This document shows, piece after piece, positions 48,901 through 60,330 of a DNA stretch of 64,000 nt. The stretch comes from Gossypium raimondii (taxonomy: Eukaryota > Streptophyta > Magnoliopsida > Malvales > Malvaceae). The notes below the pieces were generated by a model that saw only the letters and a program-made list of their open reading frames with translations, had not been told where the DNA came from and did no database searches. The position numbers and the translations under genes are program-made. The stretch lies in assembly GCF_025698545.1 (NCBI RefSeq), contig NC_068569.1, positions 11,966,001 to 12,030,000 on the forward strand, written 5' to 3'. The number at the start of each line of letters is the position of its first letter. Position 1 is the first letter of the stretch.

Positions 48901-50140
48901 TTCCTTTTCCCCTATTTTGTAGTGTTAAGAGCTCGGAAATAGGATTCGGTCAGAGATGCATCACACTATCAACCTCAAGATCTCGGTATATAAAGAAACT
49001 TTATTTTGGAAATTAATGGCATGTATAAGCTAGTAAAGTAAATGTTAATGTGAAATGAATGTATGGTTAGCCATTGGTATGGCTAACAAATGTTGGTTCT
49101 GGTATATGATGAGGTTAACTTATGAACATGTTAAATTTATCTTGAAAATATATTGAAATGGATTGGCTGTGTTCGATTGGTCTCGGTTTAAAATTGCAGG
49201 GAAGATTAGATATTTATAAAGGGGTTATATTGAGTTTAAAAAAAAACTTAAGGATTTTGCGAAAAAATTATTCGGCAAAATCTGGTAATGCTTCATATCC
49301 TATTTCGGCGACGAATACGGGTAGGGGGTATTACACCTATTGTCACGTTAACTTCATCTATGAATTTCCGTATTAGATTTGACTCTAATCCGGTAGATTT
49401 ATGTCGTCCTATTTTTAGGATTGCATGTAAATCCACTCAATTATGCTAGATCTACTCTCAAACAGGGACTTTTGCTCTACTGAAATAAGCACATTATACA
49501 TGAATTAATATCCTGAAAATATTAAAACACGAAATAAGCATACATAATTGAGAACAATAATCAAGTATTTGTCATGTAAATCAAAATCAAATAATAGGAT
49601 TCATCATAGGTTTCATCTTCCTTAAGTATCTAGATAATTTAGTTCATAATTTGGAATGAAATCATCTCAAAGTTAGGATAACATTAAGGCATGATGAAAC
49701 TCAATAAAACTTCTAAGGAAATTAAATGGAGATCTTCAATCTTAAAGGAGATCCGCTTCCGAGTTGATTTCGATGGCGTTCTTCGAGTCTTTTCTTCGTC
49801 CTTCTCTCTGTGCTCCCTTGGATCTTCTTCTAATTGATATTTATAGACTTTAGAATGCTCAGAAAGCCTAAAAATTAGATTTTCCACGTGTTTGGGAAAC
49901 ATTGTGTAAAATCGACACGGGCTGGCATATGGGTGTGTGACCAGCCCGTGTGGATCCTGGAAACAGCTCTATTCGTCCGATTTTAGCTCGTTTTTCTCTT
50001 CTTTTGCTCCCAAATGCTCTCCAAAGTATAGAAACATGACTTTAAAGGATTAGAAGCATCAAATTCACTAATTTACATCATTAATCATCTAAAAATGCAT
50101 TAAGAATGAGATTAAAATATGTTACTTTTACAGCTTATCA
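45928..50140 (-). mobile_element. Outer LTR fossil, split by a nested LTR element
   Basis: The outer unit begins TGATGGTCAC and ends CAGCTTATCA, with TGAT/ATCA ends and a TTATT target duplication on each side (45923-45927, 50141-50145). That duplication is weak evidence because the site is an ATT repeat. Its left part is 45928-46364 and its right part is 49336-50140, about 1.24 kb in all without the insert. On the minus strand it carries a TATA-like 'tctataaatatc' and the 'cacacgggctgg ... ccagcccgtg' words common in mallow-family gypsy LTRs. No internal genes are seen, so it is most likely a solo LTR. It must be older than the element inside it. Confidence 0.65.
46365..49335 (+). mobile_element. 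About 3-kb solo-LTR-like fossil nested in another LTR
   Basis: Begins TGTAATGGCCC and ends GGTATTACA, the same family as 6132-9213. Long stretches match, for example 'gcaaaatttact', 'ggaattatctagatttctct' and 'gaattcgggttcccctgttc'-like words in the same order. The flanking five bases are similar but not identical. It interrupts the outer LTR, with the outer sequence resuming on each side. No gag or pol frame is seen. Looser end repeats suggest it is older than the copy at 6132. Confidence 0.75.
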
Positions 50141-50145
50141 TTATT

Positions 50146-50892
50146 ATTAGCTAAATTTGACTCTTAACTTTTTAAAAAGAGTCAAATTATTTTTAACGAA
50201 AATGGTGATTAAAACATTAATTTTATCGTTGTTGACGTGGTAACTCACATTACAGTCCATGTGCACATCATGGTAACTTAAAATTATTTATTTTTTATGT
50301 CATGTCAACAAATAATTTAAAAATTAAAAATATAAAAAATTTATACAACTTTTAATAAAAAGAACTTAGAGTACATATGGATTGTAAATAAAGGGTTGTA
50401 TTTCAATAATTAATGGTTTAGTTAATATATTCATATAACTCTTTTTAAAATATTAAAAATCAGATTTAACTAAAAAGACCTAAATTTCAAATTATAACAC
50501 TTCAAAAACTCAAACTCTTATAACCGCCGACAAGAACAAATGTCTCATTGGCTGATCATCGTAAAAAGTGATTCAAATTTAATCGACAACTAAATATAAT
50601 TGCAGGACACCTAAAACCTCAGACAAAAAATAAAGGAAAAGGAAAATATGATGGCCAAAGTAACGAAGTAACAGCGATCAAATAAAAATTATTTATACGG
50701 TAACTGCTTTAACTGGAAAAGCTAAAGTGTAAAAGACGATATGGTACTAACTAGTTAAGAAGAAAAAGACGATATAGTACTGGAATCCGTGGATAAAAAG
50801 ACCCTGCCTGCTCTGTCTCAAATCTCTCATCACAACAGAGACTCAAGCCCTTTTACCAGAGAAGTGCGAAGGAGAGTTTGGCAAAGAAGACG
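50146..50892. other. Spacer, promoter and leader of the DUF642 gene
   Basis: The first 350 bases are AT-rich and of dispersed-repeat type. The last 100 bases ('ctgcctgctctgtctcaaatc') are the likely leader of the DUF642 gene. A frame that begins 15 bases before the ATG starts with TTG and is not used. Confidence 0.4.
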
Positions 50893-53800
50893 ATGGCCGA
50901 GAGCTCCGCAATAAACAGATGCCTCTTCCTTTTTATGCTTATCTTCCCTCATTTCTCTACTCTAGCTCTAGCTGAAGATGGTAAGTACTCATCTCCTTTC
51001 TTCCATCATTCTCCATCTGCATACATATTACCTCATTTCCCTTTTTGCCTTTTTTTTAAGAACATCTTTTCGACTTCTTGCATTGGTTCTTTTTGGACTA
51101 TGCTTCCCTGGGCTTTTGTTATGCAGGAGATCTGTTAAAAGTGTTAATTGCATTAGCTAGCTACAGTCTTTTTTTTCGGGGGAAGGGGAGTTATCGTATG
51201 TTGGGGATTTGGTTGTCTATAAGCTTTAGTGATTTTGATTATTATTACAAAATTCCCATGTGATTTGGATTTCAGTTGATTTGCTTAAAGAGGTTTAGTT
51301 CTTCCATTCCTTGTCATTTGTTGATCCCTTCAAAGAACAATTTTTTTTTTGGTACATTCAAAAAACAATTAATAGACTTAGGTTTTTCACACCAGCGGAC
51401 TGCAATTAAATGCCCATATATTTCAGTGACAAATCCTCTATCCATTTTCTGCTGCAAATGCCCACATGAATTCCCTCATTTCCTGCAAAGATTCTCTTCT
51501 CTTTCCAAGTAAACTCCATAATATCTTTTACTCTGTTCCTTCGATAAAGCCATGAGATCGACGCCGTTTTCAGTAAAGACTAAAGAGTGAGCTTTACTTA
51601 TGCTCCAACTCAGCCAGCACTAACCTGAATAACTTTATACTACAACTCTAGCTGATTTTATTTTTATTTATTTTTAGAAAAGTCTAAACGTGGGCCATTA
51701 AATGTTTAAGATCTTTTGGTTCTTTTTATTCTTTTCTTTTTCTAAATTCAAGAGTCTAATCATGCATGCAGTTAGTGACTGTTAATACTTTGAAACAAAC
51801 TTTAAATATAGCACTCCACTGTATCATTATCTGTCCCACCATAATTGAGTGTTTCTTGGAGATCCTTTCTCACTTTAAGTATGCAAGCCTGTTATTCCTC
51901 TAAATGCTTATTATTTCTTTACTAGTGAGTAGTGAGGAAGCTTTAAACCCTTAGGTGAATTTGTTTGGCAGTCATTGTCGGTTGTCAACTACATTATCAC
52001 TCAGTCTAGTGGGGTTAAAAGCATTTTGCACAAGCCATAGGTGATCAATTGGCCGAAAGCTATAGCATCAACCTATATTTAGATACCAAAGTCATAGTTA
52101 CTAGTAGCAAACTTTAAGGCCAAGCTGGATGGCTTGGTAGTTGGTAGCTTCTTTAATGGCAAATGTTGAACTTCCAAGGTCTATTCTTTCAAGTAAGAAA
52201 CGATAGTAAAACAATAGAAGAAAATTGAGAAAAAAATAAATGTGGCTACGTCAAAAAGTAAATGGTGGGAAAGGTGTGTGTTGGTATAGAATAGAATAGA
52301 AAAGAAGTGAGTTAAGGATTTTGACGAATGAGTCCTTCATGTTCCCTTTTCGCCTTGTTCTAAGGTGAGTGAAATGACCAAAGAGGAACATATATTCATG
52401 CCAATTACATCTTTTTTTTAATCTTAGTTTAACAAAAGACAAGGGTTGTTTCTGCAAAATAATCCTTGTCCTTTTAGTGCATCGTCCAAATTTCCAGCTT
52501 AGTTCTGTTCCGTAAAAGATTCGCATTCACAGTCGTAAGCCTGCATTTCTACTTGGCCTATATAAAAAATTGGAACGCATTTCTACCAGGGTTTTTTTTA
52601 ATTTCTATTGTGGAGTCAAAGTAGAGGAGACTAGCGTAGAAAATAATGGCTGAAACGGTGGGTAGGCCCCACAAGGTTATCACTGGCTCGTGTTTCAAGC
52701 TGGATGGCACTAGTCACGGCCTCTATGCGGCCACCATCGACATTTTCATTTCCCCCTTCCCCCAACTTGTATGATAATTTACAGGCTTGGAGAATAAATG
52801 TCGAATACTGATTGATAAATACGTTGGTCATTATTATATTTATTTTTATAATTATAGTTTCGTTTTTGTTTGCAGCTTATTTTATGCGAGTCTGAGTACT
52901 TTTCATTTATTTTTCTGTGACAAAGTTTCGTTATCTTATTAGGGCACGAGCATGAGTTGGCCTCCACTTTGAAGCTAGTAACCAAGATAGATATTATCCA
53001 AAGATTTATTTTCTTCCTATAGTATACCTACTAGCTTTTGGTTGTTAATACCTATGCAATATATTGATGCATAAATGTGTAAATTCAGCCCCATGTTGTA
53101 ATTTGTGTAAATAAGCCTAAGATTTGATTCTATTGGAGCTGTAATCAAGGTTTATAATATATGTTAAAATTTACCTAATATTTTGGTCTATCAAACTTAA
53201 CTCTTATGGTACCAAAAAAATGCTCCTAAGTTGGTCATAAATTCGTTGTATTTTGTTGTGAAGGATTGGTGGCAAATGGTGATTTCGAGGCACGACCCTC
53301 GAACGGCTTCCCAAGCGAGGCAATAGCGGATGGGCCGACGGAGATCCCGAGCTGGAGAACAAAAGGCAGAGTGGAGCTGGTGTCGTCTGGGGAAAAAGTG
53401 AGCGGAGGGATGCTCCTCATCGTGCCCGGAGGCTCGAAAGCCGTTAGATTGGGTAATGACGCAGAGATCAGCCAAGAAGTAACGGTGGAGAAAGGGTCCA
53501 CGTACGCAGTTACCTTCAGTGCGGCCCGCACGTGCGCGCAACTTGAGTCATTGAATGTGTCCGTGCCACCTGCTTCACAGTCGGTAGACCTCCAAACATT
53601 GTACAACGTGCAAGGGTGGGACCCTTACTCGATTTCATTCGAGGCAGAGGTGGATAAAGTGCCGTTGATTTTCCGGAACACCGGAATGGAAGATGACCCG
53701 GAATGTGGGCCCATCATTGATGATATTGCCATTAAAAAACTTGTTACCCCTGATCAGCCCAAAGGTAAACAACACTATACAATTTCTCTCTCTTTTTTCT

Positions 53801-55373
53801 TTTTTCCTTTTGTTTTTTTTGTAGTTACTGCGTTCACTTTTTTGGTATGGGACATTATGGGTCACATTAAACGTGTGAAGCTTGTTGTAATAGTGAGAGT
53901 TGTGTAGTCTCAAAATTGTGCATTGGGATTAGGTACTATTTTTCAAGATAAGGTACCGAGAAAATTCAAAGATCATTGTCCTAAGGAGGTACTAGCCGAT
54001 CGACTTATTTCCATTCATGGACCCCTCTCCCCTAAAATGCTGGATCTTACCCTAGAGTAGAGGTAACAATTTTATTGCTAGTAAAGTTGGACTTCAATGG
54101 AGAAACAACAAGTCAAACAAATTACATACTGGTTTTCTTAGGTAGAAGATGAGCCAAGGGACTGCTTTTTTTTTTTTGAATGTAGCAAAATGTGGAAAAT
54201 GTTAGGTCTAGATTTAATATCCTTATTTACAATTACAATAGCAGCGTAGTAACTTTGCCCTAACAGAAAGCAGCATTGGAAAAAAAAAAAGGTATGATCA
54301 TTAATACGAAAACTCCAGTCAAGCCACCAACTTTACAAATCTATGTTACGTGGTGGTGGTTATAAATTACGTATATGTTTCTCATACTCTGAACCGTCCA
54401 ATCAACTGTGGTCACTGCTCACCATATCTAAGGGTGAGTTTGGATGGGCGGTGCATTTACCTGCGGTTAGTGTAAAAATAGCGGTGGCGGTTAGATTAGA
54501 TGCTGTAACGATATTGTAACGTGAGATAAAAAGTAAGCTAAACGGACCGCACCGCACCTAATCGCCCATCCAAACCCACCCTAACATGCATATCTTAACC
54601 TTTTTTTTTTCTCGCCATGAGTAAAATAATTGTTAAATTTTTTGTTTCTGACAAGTGTGATATATCCGGGAAACATTTACTTTGTATTTTCTACATCTCG
54701 AGGAACCGGAATGAATATTTTGAAATGTTTTTTTCACTACGTTGTTGATTGAATTTCACCTTGTTTTATGTTTTCTTCAGACAATGCAGTAGTTAACAGT
54801 GGCTTTGAATTTGGCCCTTGGATGTTCCAAAATGTATCTCTTGGTGTCTTGCTTCCGACCAACCTTGACGAAGAGACATCCCCATTACCAGGATGGATGG
54901 TCGAATCAACCAGGGCGGTTCGATACATTGATTCCAACCATTATGCTGTCCCAGAAGGCAAACGTGCCGTGGAGTTGGTTTCCGGCAAGGAAGGCATCAT
55001 TTCTCAAATGGTGGAAACCAAACCAGATAAGCTATATAGCTTGACCTTCTCTTTGGGGCACGCTGGGGACAAATGCAAGGAACCACTGGCTGTAATGGCG
55101 TTTGCAGGGGACCAGGCACAAAATTTTCACTACACGCCTGACTCTAACTCCACCTTCCAAGTTGCTAGTGTGAACTTCACAGCCAAGGCGGAGAGGACAC
55201 GTATCGCGTTCTACAGTGTGTATTACAATACAAGAACCGATGACATGAGCTCACTATGTGGTCCGGTGGTGGACGATGTTCGGGTGTGGTATTCATGGGC
55301 AAGTAGAAATGAGGTCCAAGTGTTGTTAGGGATTGGACTTTCTTTTTGGGCTTACCTTTTCGTTTTGGTTTAG
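50893..55373 (+). CDS. DUF642 cell-wall protein, probable GPI-anchored
   Basis: Three exons: 50893-50980, 53264-53764 and 54781-55373, all in phase, 393 residues. A signal peptide covers about residues 1-27 (CLFLFMLIFPHFSTLALA). Two tandem galactose-binding-like DUF642 units follow, each starting in family style: GLVANGDFE near residue 30 and NAVVNSGFEFGPW near 198. Other family signatures are IPSW, VRLGNDAEISQ, CGPIIDD and CGPVVDDVRVW. The end is hydrophobic (VLLGIGLSFWAYLFVLV), which suggests a GPI signal. DUF642 proteins are found in plant cell walls and have been linked to pectin methylesterase activity. The function of this member is inferred from family. Intron 1 is 2.3 kb and intron 2, 1.0 kb, holds a MITE. 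By memory it corresponds to At1g29980. Confidence 0.94.
54429..54584 (+). mobile_element. PIF/Harbinger-like MITE, copy 2, in DUF642 intron 2
   Basis: A 150-base element at 54432-54581 begins GGGTGAGTTTGGATGGGCGG and ends CGCCCATCCAAACCCACCC, a nearly perfect inverted repeat. It is flanked by TAA on both sides. It is close in sequence to copy 1 at 44953. It lies about 200 bases upstream of exon 3. Confidence 0.88.
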
Positions 55374-56090
55374 AGTTGGGTGCCTTAAGTAAAGGGTAGA
55401 TTAATATTTGCTTTTTTTATGTAAGGTTTTAAGGCTAAAATATCCCAAGTTGCTTGTAATGTCATCTTCTTTCCAAGTTTTCGTTTGAGAAATGAAAATG
55501 AGTTTAGTTGCATTTGCTGATGTTTTTTTATATTAAAGCAAAGATAATTAAGCCAAATAATTTTTTAGAAGGGGCTGAAGGGTCCCTTAATTACTGTAAA
55601 AAAGAATTAATTAAGTTTTCTTATTTATTATTAAGCAAAATTCTTAATTAATTTAAGTAAAAGTGTTTCATTAATTTATAGGTGTCATTACAAGAAACTT
55701 TAAAGTTGACTCGAATTCAAAGTTCAAATTGAGTTTTATTTTTAAAACACAAACATGAATCAAAGTAGAAATATTTTATATTAAAAGTTTAATACAATTT
55801 TTTCATATTAATTAAACCCGATGAAGCACTTGAATAATTAAAATTAAGATATTCGAATTCAACAATGAAGTAATGGAATTCCATTTCTTTAAAATTAAAC
55901 CCCAAAACCTTACAAGCACAAAGGGGTTATTTATATCCAGTATAAGTCGTTTTTAACAAATAGGTCCAGAGTTTAGTAATTCATCATCCTGCCCAATAAA
56001 AGGCCAGGCCCAGGGTTAAAATTTTCCTTTGACCAAGCACCCTTGAGTTGGCTCAAACTTAAATTTACCGCTTCATTTTAAAGGGTTCCC
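55374..56090. other. 3' flank of DUF642 and spacer
   Basis: The first 150 bases are probably 3' UTR. The rest is AT-rich with no supported gene. Confidence 0.45.
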
Positions 56091-56260
56091 ACCGAGCGGA
56101 AGAAACAAGAGAGCGGGAGAGAAGTCAAGGAAAAGAGGAGATTCCATCACCGCCGTCCGAAGAGGAGGCACGACCATGAGCAGGGTCAGAGTCAGAATAA
56201 GGAGACCTCGTAGGCGATTGTTGCGCTTGCTTTGAAATCTAAACCCTAGATTGCTGCTTT
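56091..56260 (+). other. Leader-like sequence with a telo-box; possible transcription unit
   Basis: A purine-rich, GC-richer block ('gagcgggagagaagtcaagg', 'ccgccgtccgaagaggagg') leads to a short frame of 18 codons (MSRVRVRIRRPRRRLLRLL at 56176) and then 'aaaccctag', the plant telo-box. This looks like the 5' end of a transcribed gene of the translation-machinery type. No larger reading frame could be joined to it downstream, so it may be a non-coding RNA or a gene I cannot recognise. Confidence 0.3.
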
Positions 56261-58570
56261 CTGCCTATTTTGTTATTTATTTATTTCATTGTTTTTATGT
56301 TCTTTTAGATGAGCTTTTTTTTTTTTAATCTTTAATTCTTTATTTTTATGTTCATGTTCTTGTAGCTGGAATACTATTGTAGCGATGAAAACGTGCGTAA
56401 GTGTATCACGTGTCCGATTAAGAAGAACAAAAAAGGTTTTAGGGTAAATAATCACAGTTCTCGCTTGATTTGAGGTTTTCTTTTGTTTATTTATTTGTTA
56501 GCATTAAGAATGTAACCGTGCTTATACCATCCTCTAACGCCTATAGGCTTGTAGCCTTGATTGGTTTTGCTGCGTGGAAATGATTAGTGACCTCTCCAAT
56601 CACCAAGGAGATGGAACTATTATGCTCATACCATAAAAAGGGTTAAAGTTGATAATGATATCTCACATGGGTCGCAATTTTTAACTTCACTGATAGAAGA
56701 TTTAAGAAACTGGGCTTGGATTTGGTTTTTAAGTAACTTATGGATGAAAACAGATAGTATAAAAATAAGTTTTAGCTGATCTATTTGAGGAATTAACAAC
56801 TGCACATAGGTATGTTGTCGAATCTGTGAATTTTGTAGCTTGCAGTGAAAGGGCAGTTTATCATAAAATTCTTGTACAAGTGAGAAGCGACATGGTAAGA
56901 GCTTGTTAACTAGCTGTATCCTAATTTCTGTTTGTTTCATTTACCTTGACAGTATTTGTTTGTTAAAAAAAGAAAAAGTAGAAAGGGGCAGTGTCTTCAC
57001 CGTGCCTTGTAGTTTCCTCTCATTTTCAATATTATATCAGAACTTTTGACATTTCCATTGAAGAAAGTAGAACTGATGAGGATGGTATTTCATGCGAGTG
57101 GAATAAATTGCATCGCATAGCAGCCAACCAGTAAATTAGTTAGGTTGTAACTTCAAATCTATCACAAGCGTTCACCTATGGAACCCTTTTCCTTATTCTG
57201 CGACACATGCAGAAGGGATTGTCGATATTGTGCTGTTTTTCATCAAAAAGCTGTAAAGTTTTTAAGCTTGCAACCTCTGCTGTTTTTGTCTTTGAATAAA
57301 TTTATTTATTAATCTAAAATTATAGGCTAAACTGTACAGGAAGTTTATTTATGCCTTTTTTTTTAACAGAGAAGATCCTATCTGGAACTTTCTTTTTTTT
57401 GTAAGCAATAGATAAAGAGAGATTATCTTGAATAGAGATGAAGGTGATGAAGTACAGCAGGTACTTATGACCGGTCTCAGCTTTGATGTTTTCTTGGTGC
57501 ACCCAATTTCTGATGTGCCGAACATCTGAGGAGTTGTTTGACTGAATGAATAGGCAATCTACTACTTTCTGATTCATTCTCTATTCTTATAACTCCAACT
57601 TAACATCAACAAATGATTGTCGAAATTCATCAACTAGACCTAGTATTTTGTGCTTATACTTTCTTTTGTTCTCTTTCGAATGGAGATTATAAGCACCTAT
57701 GTCAAAACTTCTTTAGTTAGAACTTTACCTTTCTATAATCAATAGTATTGAAAGAAACGTTCTCCTTTTCTTTCTTGGTGAATTAGAACGGCATAGCTTT
57801 TACAGCTGAGCATGACATTCATCATAGCTTATAATGTTTGATCTTTAGTTCTTTGAATACTTGAAAGCTGCAGGCGGTGCTGTTTTTGGCTGTCAGTAAC
57901 AGCATCTGCCTTGATATTCGAATTTCTGAAACTTGTAGCTATAGTTTATTGTCGTCTGAATATATTTATATGATTTAAAATCATTTCCCTTTTGCTTTCT
58001 TTCCTCTTGTTTTGCTCTGTGGATTACGATTATTATGTAAAAGAACTCGGTAACTTATTGCCATAGCTTGAGAAGTAAAACCGGTGACTCGATAACACAA
58101 TATCTGTTCCCATGTATGTGAAATATTTACTCATGGAGACAAAGGTGGTTAACAAATTTAGATTTGATGTTAACTAAACCAGTCAATAGGAGTGTACCGC
58201 AAGAACTTGAATATATTGCTGCAGTCGAATCAGGATGGTCTCATGTATTTTCTATTGAAACCAAATTAACTGCTCTTCAACTGCCTAGTAAACGGAATCT
58301 GTTTAGTGGTCTTGGTTTCAATTTACAATGAGAGCTAAATCTCTATTTGTTGTCGTATGGTAGTTGAATACACACTGCTTTTTCTAGGAATGACACAGAG
58401 AAAAAATTGAAGTTGTCATCAAATGAGATAATAATTTCGTAAATTTGTAAATGAAAGGAGTCTAATTATTATATAGGCTCTTCCCATCATGTGATTTATA
58501 GTCCCAATCAATCAAATTAGTTTTCTTGACAAATTCTTATAGTTAATCAATAAATTCAGGGCTAGATTTG
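56261..58570. other. Region without a recognisable gene, moderate composition
   Basis: The sequence is less AT-rich than typical spacers and could include introns and exons of a transcript starting near 56.1 kb. Open frames at 56273, 56626 and 57320 (minus) lack domains. Conserved tRNA or snoRNA boxes were looked for and not found. Confidence 0.3.
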
Positions 58571-58589
58571 CATTTTGAATTTTTTTCGG

Positions 58590-59915
58590 ATTGTTTGAAT
58601 ATGAAAGTGTAATTATTCTGGTAATAATTACACTCTATTGTTATTACAAAGATAAAAAGTGTAATTGTATTGTAATTTCTTATGTCATTTTTGTAGTATA
58701 AATAATTTTAAGTACTATAAAAATTATTAGTATGATAAAAAATTCTAAACAAGTAATAAAATTTTGAATTAAATGATTACTTGCATTATGTTGGCCAAAA
58801 AAAGTTTACAATACTATTACTAATAAAAATAAAATAAAAATATCATATGTAATTATTTTAGTGTCATATTTGTTGGGTTATTCCTCTTTAATATTTAACT
58901 TAAGTTCATTTTCATCAAATGTTTGTCATTAGTCAAGTTTGTTATCTTCTAAATTTGAATTGTATCATAAAGATTATCAAAATCTTCTTTAATGTATTCT
59001 TCAAGTTTGAATAATTTTAGATTCACCTATAAATGAAGTTATGAAGTATGTAGCATGTTAATAAGATTCGACTTTATTATTTTTATGTTATACTAAAGTG
59101 AAATTGCTAATAAAGAATTTTTAAGAACAATAAATGTCCTCTTAACCACATATTGAACTTTTAAATGTCTTAAATTAAAAAGTTCGTGAGTCGCATCTAA
59201 TGTCTATTCTCTCAATTGGTATTATACTCACCGATATGGTGTAAAAACTTTTGTATTTGCATGACTAGCATTTACAGTCTTCTTAGGATTGTAAAACCTC
59301 TTCAATAATATGTAAATCATGTAAAAAAATAGTATAAAATTATAATATATAATATAAATTATAACTTTAAATATATTAACAAATAACTTATAAAAATATT
59401 TAACATTTTTATAAAATAAACATTATTTTATAATATATAGCGTAAATACATATATAAGTAATGTCTATGCTTCTTAGCCATAATATTTACAACATTTTAT
59501 AATATTTCAATTTTTATAGTAATTTTTAACCATATATTTAAATGATATATTTTTGTTATAATTTTATAAAATACACTAATTATTTTTTAACATTGTTTTT
59601 AGAATTTATAATATAATAAATCTTTAACCATAACCATTTCAAATACCCATATATGTTTATGCTTATAATATAAAAATTAAAACTTAAATTTGTATAAAAA
59701 TATTTTTTTAAATTTAAAATTGAATGTAATTACTTGTATAATTATTTTAGCTTTTACCCTCTTAAGAATTGGAAAGTAGGGTGTTCCAAATATATCCAAT
59801 TTAGCGGACTCATTAACTATAATAATTATTTAAATATGTCATCATTGTGTAATTACAAACAATTACACTTAAATCTAATTATTAGACGGTTTTCTAAACA
59901 TTACTTAAATTATTT
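58590..59915. repeat. Possible AT-rich transposon with inverted ends
   Basis: Near the left end is 'gaaagtgtaattattctgg' with 'ggtaataattacactc'. Near the right end is 'gtgtaattacaaacaattac' then 'acttaaatctaattattag'. The words GTGTAATTA and TAATTACAC recur in inverted order. The inside is extremely AT-rich. A MITE-like or larger non-autonomous element is possible, but its borders could not be fixed. Confidence 0.25.
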
Positions 59916-60330
59916 ATTATTATTTACAGTGATTACTAAAAGAAAGTATAACTTTTTATTTGATCTCTTTATTTTTATAATCTCAGCACTCTTTAGTTTT
60001 TTTTTTTTAATTTATGTCAATATTTTAATGTAAATAGTTAAGAATATTAAATATTTATGAGTGTTTGTAATTTAAATAATTGGGGCAGGTCCAAAAGTAA
60101 GGGGCATAGAATCCAGTCCAGCCCAGGCAAGTTGAAACATCTCCAAATATTTAAATGTTCCCTTCACGTTCTCAAAGGGCGCGTCCCATCCGAACCCTTA
60201 CCGGCAGCCTCCCTTCGCGGGTCCGGTATTTGACAAAAAAAAATTTGGTAGCTGTTGTTGTGGAATGGGTTGGAATGAATTATTTTATTGTTGTTGTAGC
60301 GAGTGTGCGTGATTTGGTTCTAAAATAGTC
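59916..60330. other. Promoter and leader of MraY
   Basis: After AT-rich sequence, a GC-rich block at about 60160-60230 ('cccttaccggcagcctccc') marks the core promoter or first leader region of the MraY gene. Confidence 0.4.

Noticed and set aside
6132-49335. The two 3-kb LTR-like units as the two ends of one giant element
   Set aside because: Each has its own flanking short repeats and five host genes lie between them.
50878-50892. Upstream start for DUF642 at TTG
   Set aside because: TTG is not a usual start here; the ATG at 50893 gives a normal signal peptide.
53197-53606. Two antisense open frames of 114 and 123 codons
   Set aside because: Shadows of DUF642 exon 2 on the opposite strand, with no domain.
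56234-56250. CTAAACCCTA as a telomerase RNA template
   Set aside because: Plant telomerase RNA genes need an upstream USE (TCCCACATCG-like) and TATA at Pol III spacing; neither is visible. The telo-box reading is simpler.
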